Origin: CFX5 sp023384495 | Lineage (GTDB): Bacteria > Chloroflexota > Anaerolineae > Caldilineales > Caldilineaceae | Direction of reading: 5' to 3' | DNA: 64,000 bases | NCBI GenBank assembly: GCA_048499455.1 | Contig: JASNZV010000010.1 | Span: 124,001-188,000 of the forward strand | Shown: piece after piece, positions 52,041-61,403 of the stretch | Layout of the letters: every line of letters begins with the position of its first letter | Numbering within the stretch: the stretch's first letter is position 1 | Program-made: the position numbers and the translations under genes | The notes under the pieces: model-generated | Told to the model about the DNA's origin: nothing | The model's input: the letters and a program-made list of their open reading frames with translations, nothing else | Databases searched by the model: none

Positions 52041-54221
52041 ATGGAGACACCGCCTGAAAGCGCATCTGCGCCGATTGCGGCGTTCGACGAAGAGATTGTG
52101 GGCGCACGGCCTGCGCTGGCCCTTTGGCGGAGCGCGGTCGTGGCGCATTGGGCTGGGCTGACACTGGTGCTAGTCGCCGCGCTGCTCTATTACGTTACGC
52201 TCGACGACGGGCTACAACCAGAGGAGCTTGTCGGAGGCGACTTGATCACGCACCAATATGCCCAGGTGCAGGCCCGCCCCAGCAACGCCCCCGGTTATCC
52301 CCTCTATACCGTGGGCGGCTGGCTCTGGTTCCACGGGCTTCGGGGCGTGATGCGCCTCATGGGCAACCCCCTGCCCAATCCCATCCCCATCCTCAGCAGC
52401 TATAGCACATTGTGGGCGCTGATTGCGCTCTGGTTTCTCTATCGTATTCTCTGCCGGCTAACTCGGTCGCACGGGTGGCCGCATGGTCAGTGGCCGTTGG
52501 CGTGGCTGCTGAGCGCCTTTTTCGCCGTCACCTACTTCTTCTGGTATTACGCCACCACTACCGAGCAATACAGCAGTGCGGTAGCGCAGACGTTGGCCAT
52601 TGTCTATGTCTATCTGCGCTGGCGCGCGCTGCTCTATCGAGACCAGCAAACAGAGACCAGAGACTGGAGATTGGTGACTGGTGACTGGGCGGACGCCAGT
52701 CGATCACAAAGAACTGCTCCCCAATCTCAACCCCGATCTCAATGGACAGAAGCCATCCCTAAGGCGGCGCTGCACACGCTGTTTTTCCTGGCCTTTCTCT
52801 GCGGCCTATCGTTGGCCCATATGCTGACGGTGGCCTTCATCGTTCCCCCGCTGGTGATGGTGGTGCTGTGGGATGCGCCGGGGTTGCTGCGCTCGTGGCG
52901 AGCAGTCGTAGGGGCCGTGCTGGCGGCGGCGCTGCCGCTGGTGAGCTATCTCTACGTCTATCTACGCGGAGCGACCAACCCGGCATGGTGGGGCGAAGGG
53001 AACTGGGAAACGCCAAACCAGTGGTTCTGGGCCTTTGTCAGCACGGCGCAAGGTCGTGAGGAATTGGGCTGGGGATTCGAACCCAGCCGCGCGTTCTTTG
53101 GCAACGGTTTTCCAGAACTCATGTGGCAGGAACTGAGTCTTCCCCTGTTGCTCCTTGGGCTTATTGGGATCGCCCTGCTCGACCGCAAGTTGATGACCCT
53201 GCTTTATACGACGCTTGCCATCTACGTGGCCTTCTGTTGGGCCTATCGCTATGGCAACTGGTATCAGGTGATCCTGCCTGCCTATCCGCTGGTCTTGATT
53301 GGGGTAGCCGCCCTCGCCCAGCGTGTGCAGATTGTAGATTGGCGCCGGTCGATTGTCAAAAAAGAATGCATTCTAATCAACACATCGCAGGCAGACCAAC
53401 GGTGGGCCACGGTGGTTGTCACACTGGGGCTTGTTGTGGCGGTTGGCTGGCGCGCTGCCGCCTCATTGCCCGCCTCCGACAGCCGCCAGCGCCCCGGCGA
53501 CACCGCGCTGGACTGGGCGGCGCAACTGATCGCCGAACCGCTGCCACCGGGCGCGCTGCTCTTTGGCGAGTTGCACGATGCACTGGCCCTCCAATACCTG
53601 ATTCACATCTGGCAGGTGCGCCCCGACTTGCGCGTGGTCAGTTCCCCCGCGGCGGGCGATGCGCTGGCCGGGGGGAAGGCCGTTTTTGCCACCTGGCCGT
53701 CGGCCGCCATCCTCAGAGAGGAGCTGCCCGGCGGCTTGAACCCAGCGCGCCAAAGCGCCGGGCCGGGGTGGATTCACTTTCAGGTGGGGAGATTCGACCC
53801 AGTCGTTGAACCGGCGGTTGTTGCGCCCCAGCCCATCACACCGGAGGTGACCTTCTATGGCTTCACCGTGCAGCCCGCGGGCGTGGCTATCCTGTCCGAA
53901 CGGGTAGAGCCGGCCCTGGATGTGACGCTCTTCTGGCAGATCGACAGCGACTGGCCCGACGACCTGGCGATCAGCGTGCGGCCAATGCAGAACGGCGCCT
54001 TTCTCCCCAACCCGCAGCACCCCGGCGCGATCATCCAACAGGACCGAGCGCGGCCTGCGCAAGGCTTGCTGGCGCTGGACGGCCTCCCACCGACGACGCC
54101 CCTGGCCGACGCCTATCGCCTGCCCTTGCCTGTGGACGAAGTCATGGTGCTTCTCTATCGGCGCACCCCAACCGGCTTTGCCAATGTTGCGGAGCTGCGC
54201 CTCCCCACCGCCGGGGATTGA
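52041..54221 (+). CDS. DUF2723-type multi-pass membrane protein (putative glycosyltransferase)
   Basis: 726 residues from ATG 52041; ATG 52023 and earlier starts are open. DUF2723 signature after the first helix: GDLITHQYAQVQARPSNAPGYPLYTVGG, the acidic/His loop of GT-C-like enzymes. About ten membrane helices follow to residue 480. The soluble C-terminal part (about 500-726) ends in a beta-sandwich with LDVTLFWQIDSDWPDDL. A low-complexity insert (ETRDWRLVTGDWADAS, around residue 215) comes from a DNA repeat at 52640-52690. The probable role is lipid-linked glycosyl transfer. Confidence 0.75.
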   Translation: METPPESASAPIAAFDEEIVGARPALALWRSAVVAHWAGLTLVLVAALLYYVTLDDGLQPEELVGGDLITHQYAQVQARPSNAPGYPLYTVGGWLWFHGLRGVMRLMGNPLPNPIPILSSYSTLWALIALWFLYRILCRLTRSHGWPHGQWPLAWLLSAFFAVTYFFWYYATTTEQYSSAVAQTLAIVYVYLRWRALLYRDQQTETRDWRLVTGDWADASRSQRTAPQSQPRSQWTEAIPKAALHTLFFLAFLCGLSLAHMLTVAFIVPPLVMVVLWDAPGLLRSWRAVVGAVLAAALPLVSYLYVYLRGATNPAWWGEGNWETPNQWFWAFVSTAQGREELGWGFEPSRAFFGNGFPELMWQELSLPLLLLGLIGIALLDRKLMTLLYTTLAIYVAFCWAYRYGNWYQVILPAYPLVLIGVAALAQRVQIVDWRRSIVKKECILINTSQADQRWATVVVTLGLVVAVGWRAAASLPASDSRQRPGDTALDWAAQLIAEPLPPGALLFGELHDALALQYLIHIWQVRPDLRVVSSPAAGDALAGGKAVFATWPSAAILREELPGGLNPARQSAGPGWIHFQVGRFDPVVEPAVVAPQPITPEVTFYGFTVQPAGVAILSERVEPALDVTLFWQIDSDWPDDLAISVRPMQNGAFLPNPQHPGAIIQQDRARPAQGLLALDGLPPTTPLADAYRLPLPVDEVMVLLYRRTPTGFANVAELRLPTAGD

Positions 54222-54268
54222 GCAGCAACTCGCCTTCGTGATGGCGATACAGGGCCACCGATCAAAAA

Positions 54269-54298
54269 CAGCGCCACCCGCGTCTGCGGGCGGCGCTG
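54269..54298 (-). terminator. rplI terminator
   Basis: CAGCGCCACCCGC / GCGGGCGGCGCTG form a 13-bp stem (one G-U) with a 4-nt loop. On the minus strand it is followed by TTTTTGAT, 31 bp past the rplI stop. It may also serve the convergent DUF2723 gene. Confidence 0.85.
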
Positions 54299-54328
54299 AC
54301 ATGCGGCGTCCAATCACGCACCGAACGG

Positions 54329-54889
54329 TCAGATGCTCTCTTGCGCAACCGCCTCTTCACCTTCAGCGGCTGCACTGGCGGCCTGCTGAGCGGACTTGGC
54401 GGCCTGGCGCGCCTCGGCCTGCTCCCAGCCTTCCCCCTCGCGCACCACGCCGACGGTAAAGGTGGCGACCACCTCGGGCATGAGCCGCATTTGCAGCGCC
54501 GAGATGCCCAACTCGCGGATCGGCTGGTCGAGCAGGACGCGCCGGCGGTCGATCTCGAAGCCGACCGCAGCGGCGAGCTTCTCGGCGATCTCTTGCGATG
54601 TCACCGAACCGTAGAGCCGATCATTGTCACCCGCATTGGCCGTAAAGAGCAGCCGCTGCTGGCTGATGACCTGCGCCTGTGACTCGGCATGGGCGCGCTC
54701 TTGGGCGCGGCGGCGCAGCGCAGCCTGCTTGATCATATCGGCCTGCTTGAGCGCGCCCTTGGTGGCGAGCACAGCCATCCCGCGTGGCAGCAGATAGTTG
54801 CGGGCATAGCCAGCCGCCACGCTAAACACGTTGCCGGCGTCCCCAAGGTTGGCGACATCCTGCGTCAGTAATACTTTTGTACGAGCCAT
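54329..54889 (-). CDS. rplI: 50S ribosomal protein L9
   Basis: 186 residues from ATG 54889. The N-domain has KVLLTQDVANLGDAGNVFSVAAGYARNYLLPRGMA, the L9 signature. A long central helix, the C-domain (LYGSVTSQEIAEKL, RRRVLLDQPIRELG) and an Ala/Gln/Glu-rich tail of about 35 residues follow. L9 binds 23S rRNA near L1 and limits frameshifting. It stands alone here, without rpsF/ssb/rpsR. Usual length is about 150, so the acidic tail is an extension. Confidence 0.96.
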   Translation of the reverse strand: MARTKVLLTQDVANLGDAGNVFSVAAGYARNYLLPRGMAVLATKGALKQADMIKQAALRRRAQERAHAESQAQVISQQRLLFTANAGDNDRLYGSVTSQEIAEKLAAAVGFEIDRRRVLLDQPIRELGISALQMRLMPEVVATFTVGVVREGEGWEQAEARQAAKSAQQAASAAAEGEEAVAQESI

Positions 54890-55514
54890 GAGTTTTGTTT
54901 CCTTTTTGGGTGCAAGCGTTTCTCTATCACTCAGCAATTCACGATTCATGTGCGCCGGGCCATGCGCTCCGGGGCGGCCTGTAACCGGCCCGACCACGGG
55001 TCACGAACCCATCTTAAGCGGCAACCTTGAAGTACGGACGATAGACACGTATTGTGCAACGGCTGTTCGGGACGGCTTATGCGCACATCGGACACCGTTA
55101 CCAGGGTTTGCGCTGTCTGCAGAGCGGTCGACTACGGGTTGCGAATCGAACGGACAGGGTGGCGCATGAAGAAAAAATTATACCGCGCCCGACGGGGAAT
55201 ACCAAACCCCGGTGACCCTAAGGGAGAGTTTCTCAACGTACAGACGCGAAGGGGCAAAGACGCCCGGGGGTGGATGAAGCCTCGACTTTTCGTCTCCGCC
55301 TCTCTGCGGCTTTGGGCTCAAAGCTCGAACATAGAGGTTGCCTCAACTGTTCATTTTGCCCACAAACGCGCAATCATCCCCATACGCATGCGTGTACACA
55401 CCGGGCTATAGGTTAATGCACCCACATCAACGCGTTGCAGATTCCCGCGCACTCGTGCTATACTCCCCCACCGAATGCAAAACAAAGCGCCACGCAACCG
55501 GCAACCTATCACCC
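54890..55514. other. 625-bp spacer with GCAAAGACGC-type inverted repeat
   Basis: It separates divergent rplI and the first SH3 lipoprotein gene. At 55242-55317 ACGCGAAGGGGCAAAGACGC is partly mirrored by CGTCTCCGCCTCTCTGCGG, a degenerate form of a common short intergenic repeat. No convincing gene; an ATG at 55416 could extend the SH3 gene. Confidence 0.5.
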
Positions 55515-56819
55515 ATGCGGCTCATCGCGACAGCGTCGCGACGGGCGGACGCGCAGTCGAGGCATGTTGTGTCCATAGAGCCTGAGGCAACGATTGAACC
55601 AACCACACCAAGCGTGGGCGTCAACTTCACGTCCGCGGCGCGAAGGCGACGCTTCTGGCTGGCGCTGACAGTGATGCTATCTGTGACACTGGGGTGTTCC
55701 GCCGCTGATTTCTTCGACCGCCCGGCGCCCACCCCGGCGCCGACGCGTCAATTAGCGCCCACCTTTACGCCGACGCCAGAAAGCCTTCAGGGGGTGATCA
55801 TCGTGACGCCTCCGTTTCGGGGCACGCCGGGCGTGATCATTGTGCCCGAAGGGACAGACCCGCTCGATGTGCTCCCTACCCTGCTGCCGCCAGCCGAAGC
55901 GCCTGCCACAACTGGGCCAGCAGCCGACGCGACCCTGAGCGCCGAGGCCACCGAGACCGCGGCGCCCACCGAAACACCCACCGAGCTGGCCACCGAAACG
56001 CCCACCTACACACCCAGCATCACGCCAACACCCTTTGCTGTGGTGGAAAGTGGCCTGGTCGCATTGCGGCGGGGGCCTGGTGTTGAATTCCCCATGGTGG
56101 CGCAGCTGGGCCCCAATATTCCCATCGCTATTACAGGCCAAAACCCGCAAGGCGACTGGTATCAGTTGTGTTGTGTCAACGGCGAAGCCGTCTGGGTGGT
56201 AGGCGCCCATGTCCAGGTCAACAATGATCCGCGGGCAGTGACGCTGTTGGTAGCCGGCACACCGCCCAGCCCCACGCCCACCGAGCCGCCCACCCCCACC
56301 GGCACGCCCACAGATACGCCAACGGCCACGCCCTATCCGTTTATCCGCTCGATTGGGCCGCAGTTTTTCCCAACCAACAATCGGTTCATTTCCATCTGGG
56401 TGAAACTCCATATCGGGACACTGCGTTTGTTTACTAATTGTGACCCTGACCTTCAGACGCCGGACAAGGAGGCGCCGGCGCCGGGCTATTTCCTGAGGGT
56501 GCTCTTCAACGATTTTGAACGACCGCCCACCAATGGCGTCCAGATGAGTGCGGGTGAGTTCTCGTGTAGCGCGGCGGTGGGCGCCGGAAACCGCTTCGAG
56601 TACAATCTAAAGTACGAATACCAGCCCCCCGACCCACGCACCATTTCTGTTGGGCCGTTGACCCCCACGCCCTCCGCCGAAGACTTGATCGGTAATGGCG
56701 AATGGACGATCTACATCATCGATGGGGCCGGCAATCAGTTGTCCGACCCAGTCACCTTCACGACGCAGCCCGGCAATACCAATCGCGAGGTCTACGTAGG
56801 CTGGGAGCGCGTGCGCTGA
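55515..56819 (+). CDS. SH3-domain lipoprotein, paralogue A
   Basis: 434 residues from ATG 55515 (start uncertain; ATG 55416 is in frame). Membrane anchor: FWLALTVMLSVTLGC, a lipobox at an unusually late position (about residue 61). A long Thr/Pro/Ala linker (TPTELATETPTYTPSITPTP) leads to a bacterial SH3 domain (VALRRGPGVEFPMVAQLG...DWYQLCCV). A beta-rich C-terminal domain ends GNTNREVYVGWERVR. The next gene has the same plan and ending. Probably an envelope sensor or scaffold that binds wall peptides; no catalytic residues. Confidence 0.8.
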   Translation: MRLIATASRRADAQSRHVVSIEPEATIEPTTPSVGVNFTSAARRRRFWLALTVMLSVTLGCSAADFFDRPAPTPAPTRQLAPTFTPTPESLQGVIIVTPPFRGTPGVIIVPEGTDPLDVLPTLLPPAEAPATTGPAADATLSAEATETAAPTETPTELATETPTYTPSITPTPFAVVESGLVALRRGPGVEFPMVAQLGPNIPIAITGQNPQGDWYQLCCVNGEAVWVVGAHVQVNNDPRAVTLLVAGTPPSPTPTEPPTPTGTPTDTPTATPYPFIRSIGPQFFPTNNRFISIWVKLHIGTLRLFTNCDPDLQTPDKEAPAPGYFLRVLFNDFERPPTNGVQMSAGEFSCSAAVGAGNRFEYNLKYEYQPPDPRTISVGPLTPTPSAEDLIGNGEWTIYIIDGAGNQLSDPVTFTTQPGNTNREVYVGWERVR

Positions 56820-56875
56820 CAACCTGTGTAAACAGGGTTTGAACAGGCGCGCCAAACATTTCGAGAATTCGACCT

Positions 56876-57916
56876 ATGCTTCTGTTACTTTCTTTCATGG
56901 CTCCAAACATGGCTCCAAACAATGCGGCTCAAGGTAACCCAATCCCTTGCCAGGTTCATCGCCGATCCTGGTTGCCCACCCGTCTGTCCATCGGCCTCGT
57001 CGGCGTTGCGTTGATGTTGGTCACGACTGCCTGCGGTGGCAACCGGGCTGCCGCCGATACAACGCCCGCCGAGCCGGTTCAGATTCGCCCGGCGCACCCG
57101 ACATTCACGCCCACCCCCGTCGAGCAGGCAGCCATTGCGCCGCCCCCGGTGGAACAATACACGACGACCGAATCGGCAGAACAGCCGGCGGCGGAAGCGC
57201 CTCCCCCCCCGCCAGAGGCCAAACCCCAGTTGGTCATCAATACCGACCTTGTCAATCTGCGCGAGGGGCCTGGCACCAATGCAACCATCATCACCATCCT
57301 CAAAGAGGGTGAACGCTTTGACATCATCGGTAAGAATGCGGCGGGCGACTGGTGGTTCATCTGCTGTTTTCAGGACAAAGCAGGCTGGGTGACTGCCCAA
57401 TTTGCCGACGTCGAAGGGCCGGTCGATACGGTGCCGGTGGTTGCGGCGGACGCCCAGGCGCCCACGCGCACGCCCGAAGCCCTTGCCGTCGCGCCGGCAA
57501 ACGCGGTTGCAACTCCGCTTCCCCAAGGGGGGCCGGTGACCAGCGCCACCGCCAGCTTTGAGTTCGACCTCGTCGCGCAGGAGCAGTTTCCCGAACCCAA
57601 TGTGGTGCGAATCTATCTCTATGTCTTTGACGACCGCAACGCGCTTGCCGGCTATTCATTGCGCGTCACCAAAGATGGCGGGGCGCTCCTCGTGGGCGAG
57701 CTGTCGTTTGGCCCCAACAGCGCCTTTACCTGGCCTGTGGCCGACCCACGCCAGCGTGCGCAAAATCTCAAAGTCGAGTTCCCTGACGTTGCGCCGGGCG
57801 GTGTCTGGGAGGTTCAATTGACGCTCGATGGGGCGCCGGTTGGGCCGCCCGCCACCTTCACGCTCGGCGGCAACGATGTCAACCGCGAGCTCTACGTTCG
57901 TTATAGACGACAATAA
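56876..57916 (+). CDS. SH3-domain lipoprotein, paralogue B
   Basis: 346 residues. Lipobox MLVTTAC near residue 53, a Pro/Ala/Glu-rich linker with PPPPPEAKP, an SH3 domain (LVNLREGPGTNATIITILKEGE...DWWFICCFQDKAGWV) and a C-terminal beta domain ending NDVNRELYVRYRRQ. It shares the vicinal Cys-Cys in the SH3 fold and the NRE-(V/L)YV ending with the gene before it, 56 bp upstream. They are tandem duplicates that diverged. The glycosyltransferase gene starts 5 bp after its stop. Confidence 0.82.
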   Translation: MLLLLSFMAPNMAPNNAAQGNPIPCQVHRRSWLPTRLSIGLVGVALMLVTTACGGNRAAADTTPAEPVQIRPAHPTFTPTPVEQAAIAPPPVEQYTTTESAEQPAAEAPPPPPEAKPQLVINTDLVNLREGPGTNATIITILKEGERFDIIGKNAAGDWWFICCFQDKAGWVTAQFADVEGPVDTVPVVAADAQAPTRTPEALAVAPANAVATPLPQGGPVTSATASFEFDLVAQEQFPEPNVVRIYLYVFDDRNALAGYSLRVTKDGGALLVGELSFGPNSAFTWPVADPRQRAQNLKVEFPDVAPGGVWEVQLTLDGAPVGPPATFTLGGNDVNRELYVRYRRQ

Positions 57917-57921
57917 ACGCT

Positions 57922-60777
57922 GTGCCCGCCAGATTGCCCGACCCAGCGGCGGCCCAACCTGCAACGGCGCGGGTGGCCACCATTGCCCTCCTGTTCGCCG
58001 CGTTGCTGCTGCGTCTGCTTCGGCTCGACTGGCAGCCCCTCTGGTGGGATGAGGGCTACAGCGTCTACTTTGCCACCGAACGTCTGGCCGATATGGTGGC
58101 GCTGACGGCCAACGACATCCATCCACCGCTCTACTATGCCCTCTTGCACGGTTGGACACAATGGGTGCAGAGCGTCCATCCTGCTGCGCTGCGCATCTTC
58201 TCGGCGTTGGTCGGCGTAGGGGGGGTAGCACTCTTTCTGCGCCTCGCACAGACGCTTTATGCCCGGCGCCCGCTTGTGATCTGGCCGGCCACACTGCTGC
58301 TCGTCGTCAACCCTATGCACCTCTACTATAGCCACGAGGCGCGTATGTATGGTGTCGCGCTCGCCCTGGGGCTGCTGAGCACGGTTGCACTGTGGCGGCT
58401 CACCACAGCGCGGGCCACGGGGAAGCCAAATGTACGCGGGGCCATTCTCTATAGCGTCAGCGCAGCGCTCTGTCTCTACACGCTCTATTATCTGGCGCTG
58501 CTCCTCTTGGCGCACCTCGTGTGGGCAGTCTGGCGCTTTCGGCGCAACCCGCACCAACTGAGGCCGCTTGCCCTCGCCCTGGGCCTGGCCTTTCTCCTCT
58601 ATCTGCCCTGGCTTCTCTATGCCCTGCCCAAACTCGCCGCCTATGTGGCCAACAAGGTGCCCGCCGACGCCGACGAACCGCTCGGCCCGCTGGGCTATAT
58701 CGTCCGCCACCTGCTGGCGTGGACCGGCGGCCACCTGGCGCCGCGCACGATGGCGGGTCAGCTTCTCTGGTGGCTTGGGGGAGGGGTGTCAGTCGCATTA
58801 ATTTTGACTACACGAATACAGGCGGGCCGCACAACGCATCGAGAGCAGCCAGATCGGAACCAGCCGGCCACGATGCTTGCAATCTGTGTGGCCGCACCAG
58901 CGCTCGTTGCCTTTGCGCTCAACCTCCGCCTCCCCTTTTTCCCCGCAGGCGGCGAACGGTTGCTGCTCTTTGTGCTGCCCTATTTTCTGCTGCTGCTGGC
59001 GGATGCAGTGGAACGCAACCGGCGCGGGCTGGGCCGGATCGCACTGCTCGCGCTCTTGTTGGCCGCTGCCGGTGGCGGGTGGCGTTTTTACACCCTACCG
59101 CGCTACGCCGAACATGACTATCGGCCCTTGATCCGCCAGATCGTGCAACAGAGCGCCACAACCGACACGGTGTTGGCGATCTTCCCCTGGGAGGTCGGTT
59201 ACTGGCGCGCCTACGCCATGACGACCGCCTGCCAGAGCGCGCCCGCGGCCTGTACATGGCTGCGCGGGCCGGAGGCTGAAGGCCCACACATGGCGCTGCT
59301 CGATAACCGGTCGATCCAGTGGGGGCCGGCGGTGATGGCGCGCATTGATGAGGCGCTGGGGCGTGGCGCACTCTGGTTTGCTGCGCCGTTGGGATTTGGC
59401 AGCACCCTGCCTGATGAAATCGAGCGCTACCTGGCGCAGACAGCGGTCAACCTGGCCGATCAATGGATGACGCCCACCACTCGGCTTACGGCCTGGGATG
59501 CGCTGCCCATCCCCACAGCGCAACTGTTGGCGATCGATTTCGGCGCCGTGCAATTGGTTGCCGCCGGCGTCGGGCCGGAAGAGACTGTGGCCGCCAATCA
59601 GCCGTTGGCCGTCGCGTTGACCTGGGCCGGCGACGTCATCAACGAACCCGCAGCCGGTGACCTTGGCGCCACTGTGCGGCTCGTAGATTCAGCGGGATAT
59701 ACATGGGCCGCACGCACCTATTCTCCGCTGGGGCGATTGAGCGGACCGGCGCCCACCCAACCGGGGCGCGATGTCGTAGGGCTGCGCGCGCCGGTTGGCA
59801 TCCCCCCCGGCGACTATGCGCTGGTGGCGGGGGTTATGGTGAGCGGCGCCCAGACGCTGCTCCAGCCCGAAGGGAGTGCCCGCGGGGCCAAGCAGGTCGT
59901 CCCCGTTGGACGCGTGCGGGTTCGCGCGCCCGAGACCGCACTTCCCCCTTACCGGCTGCCGATCCAGCGCCCGCTGACGCCGCCCGCCCGCGTCGACGGC
60001 GTAGCGTTGCTGGGCAGCGCCGGCAACTGGTCTGACGGCGATGCTCTGCTGGCCGGTGAAGCGGTGCAAGTGACGCTCTTCTGGCAGAATGAACAAACGC
60101 CACCGCCAGAACGCCTGCTCCTTGTTCGCCTTTTTGATGCACAGGGCGGCGCCGTGGCAGGATGGGAGGGTATGTCGTTGCCAGGTTGGTCCGGCGGGGC
60201 GTGGCCACCGACGGGGCTGGCGCAGGCGCCGCTGCGCTTCTTCACGCCGGCGACGCTGCCCACCGGGCGCTACACGCTGCGCGCCGACTGGTCGGGTTCG
60301 GCGGATGGCGCAGAGCGCATGACGGACTTGGGCAACGTGTACATTCACCAACGCCTCGCTGACTTCGCGGTCCCTATGCTTGCCGAGCCACTGCCGATAC
60401 CGGTGCAATTTGGCGCGCATGTTCGCCTCTTGAGCGCCGCGCAGGCGCGCCAGGGTGATGCGCTGACCCTGGTATTGACCTGGCAAGTGATGCAAACCTT
60501 GTTGCCGCCGCATCACATCTTTGTGCATGTGGTGGCGGATGGGGAGGTCATAGCGCAGGTTGATGGGCCGCCGCAGACCGCCGCCGGCCCGGCGCCCTCT
60601 GGGAGTTGGCGGGCCGGCGAGTATCTGGTCACCGAACACCACCTGACATTGCCGCCCGATCTCCGCAACGGGCAGGTCCGCGTGGGTCTCTATCTACCGG
60701 AGGATGGCGTGCGCCTGCCCGCGGCCATCGATGGCTCGCCGGCCGGCGATGCGGCGGTGCTATCGCTTGCGCCGTAG
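57922..60777 (+). CDS. GT39/ArnT-like membrane glycosyltransferase with C-terminal beta domains
   Basis: 951 residues starting at GTG 57922. N-terminal GT-C core: LLRLDWQPLWWDEGYSVYFA with the catalytic acidic D-E pair, DIHPPLYYALLHGW and YYSHEARMYGVALALG, as in PMT/ArnT-like enzymes using polyprenyl-phosphate sugars. About eleven helices run to residue 400. The rest holds at least three beta-sandwich modules with LAVALTWAGD, VQVTLFWQNEQ and LTLVLTWQVMQ, similar to the tail of the DUF2723 protein. It is probably cotranscribed with the SH3 lipoprotein genes, so glycosylation of envelope proteins is a fair guess. Confidence 0.85.
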   Translation: MPARLPDPAAAQPATARVATIALLFAALLLRLLRLDWQPLWWDEGYSVYFATERLADMVALTANDIHPPLYYALLHGWTQWVQSVHPAALRIFSALVGVGGVALFLRLAQTLYARRPLVIWPATLLLVVNPMHLYYSHEARMYGVALALGLLSTVALWRLTTARATGKPNVRGAILYSVSAALCLYTLYYLALLLLAHLVWAVWRFRRNPHQLRPLALALGLAFLLYLPWLLYALPKLAAYVANKVPADADEPLGPLGYIVRHLLAWTGGHLAPRTMAGQLLWWLGGGVSVALILTTRIQAGRTTHREQPDRNQPATMLAICVAAPALVAFALNLRLPFFPAGGERLLLFVLPYFLLLLADAVERNRRGLGRIALLALLLAAAGGGWRFYTLPRYAEHDYRPLIRQIVQQSATTDTVLAIFPWEVGYWRAYAMTTACQSAPAACTWLRGPEAEGPHMALLDNRSIQWGPAVMARIDEALGRGALWFAAPLGFGSTLPDEIERYLAQTAVNLADQWMTPTTRLTAWDALPIPTAQLLAIDFGAVQLVAAGVGPEETVAANQPLAVALTWAGDVINEPAAGDLGATVRLVDSAGYTWAARTYSPLGRLSGPAPTQPGRDVVGLRAPVGIPPGDYALVAGVMVSGAQTLLQPEGSARGAKQVVPVGRVRVRAPETALPPYRLPIQRPLTPPARVDGVALLGSAGNWSDGDALLAGEAVQVTLFWQNEQTPPPERLLLVRLFDAQGGAVAGWEGMSLPGWSGGAWPPTGLAQAPLRFFTPATLPTGRYTLRADWSGSADGAERMTDLGNVYIHQRLADFAVPMLAEPLPIPVQFGAHVRLLSAAQARQGDALTLVLTWQVMQTLLPPHHIFVHVVADGEVIAQVDGPPQTAAGPAPSGSWRAGEYLVTEHHLTLPPDLRNGQVRVGLYLPEDGVRLPAAIDGSPAGDAAVLSLAP

Positions 60778-60891
60778 CGGCGCGCCAGCAACTTTTTGCA
60801 AGCAGCCACGTACTGTTACAATCAACACATACAGGGAACGCACGGCATTTACGTTTTGCGTCAAGCTGACAGGCACATGAGGAGAAAAGCA

Positions 60892-61377
60892 ATGAGCGAC
60901 GAAACGAAGAGCGAAGGCGCACAGGCCAATCCCACGGGGGCGGCTGAAGAACCCAAACTGGAGCGCGATCTGACGGAAGAGTTGAACCGGTTGGGCAAGA
61001 GTTTTGTCGACGCGGCCAAGGTGGCGTGGGAGAGCGACCAGCGCCGGCAGTTGCAGGCCGACCTCAAGGTGGGTCTGAACCGGCTGGCCGAAGGGCTGGA
61101 GGATGGCTTCAAGAAGGTCAGCGAAAGCGAAGAGACAAAGAAGCTGGTCGACCAGGCCGAGGATGTGGCGGAAGCGGTCACCGAGCGCGTGCGGAACAGC
61201 GAAGTGGCCCAGGAGATCGGCCAGGGGCTGCTCAAGGGGCTACGCTCCCTCGGCGCGCAACTGGACAAACTGGCGGCCGAATTTCAGACGGCGAAGTCGG
61301 AGGATGCGCCGGCCCAGGCAACCGGCGAGCAGCCCCAGGAGGTCCCTGTGGAGAAGAAGCCGCCGGCCAATGGATGA
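60892..61377 (+). CDS. Charged helical 161-aa protein, function unknown
   Basis: From ATG 60892, 5 nt after GAGGAGAA. No known domain. Nearly all of 20-140 is amphipathic alpha helix with 11-residue-like periodicity (DLTEELNRLGKSFVDAAKVAWES, LGNRLAEGLEDGFKKVS-type segments), flanked by disordered ends rich in Ala/Glu/Pro. There is no signal peptide or cysteine. It resembles small apolipoprotein- or LEA-like helical proteins and could bind membranes or stabilise the envelope. It follows the glycosyltransferase by 114 bp. Confidence 0.7.
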   Translation: MSDETKSEGAQANPTGAAEEPKLERDLTEELNRLGKSFVDAAKVAWESDQRRQLQADLKVGLNRLAEGLEDGFKKVSESEETKKLVDQAEDVAEAVTERVRNSEVAQEIGQGLLKGLRSLGAQLDKLAAEFQTAKSEDAPAQATGEQPQEVPVEKKPPANG

Positions 61378-61403
61378 GCTGTTTGGAAGGTGTTGAGGCG
61401 TGG

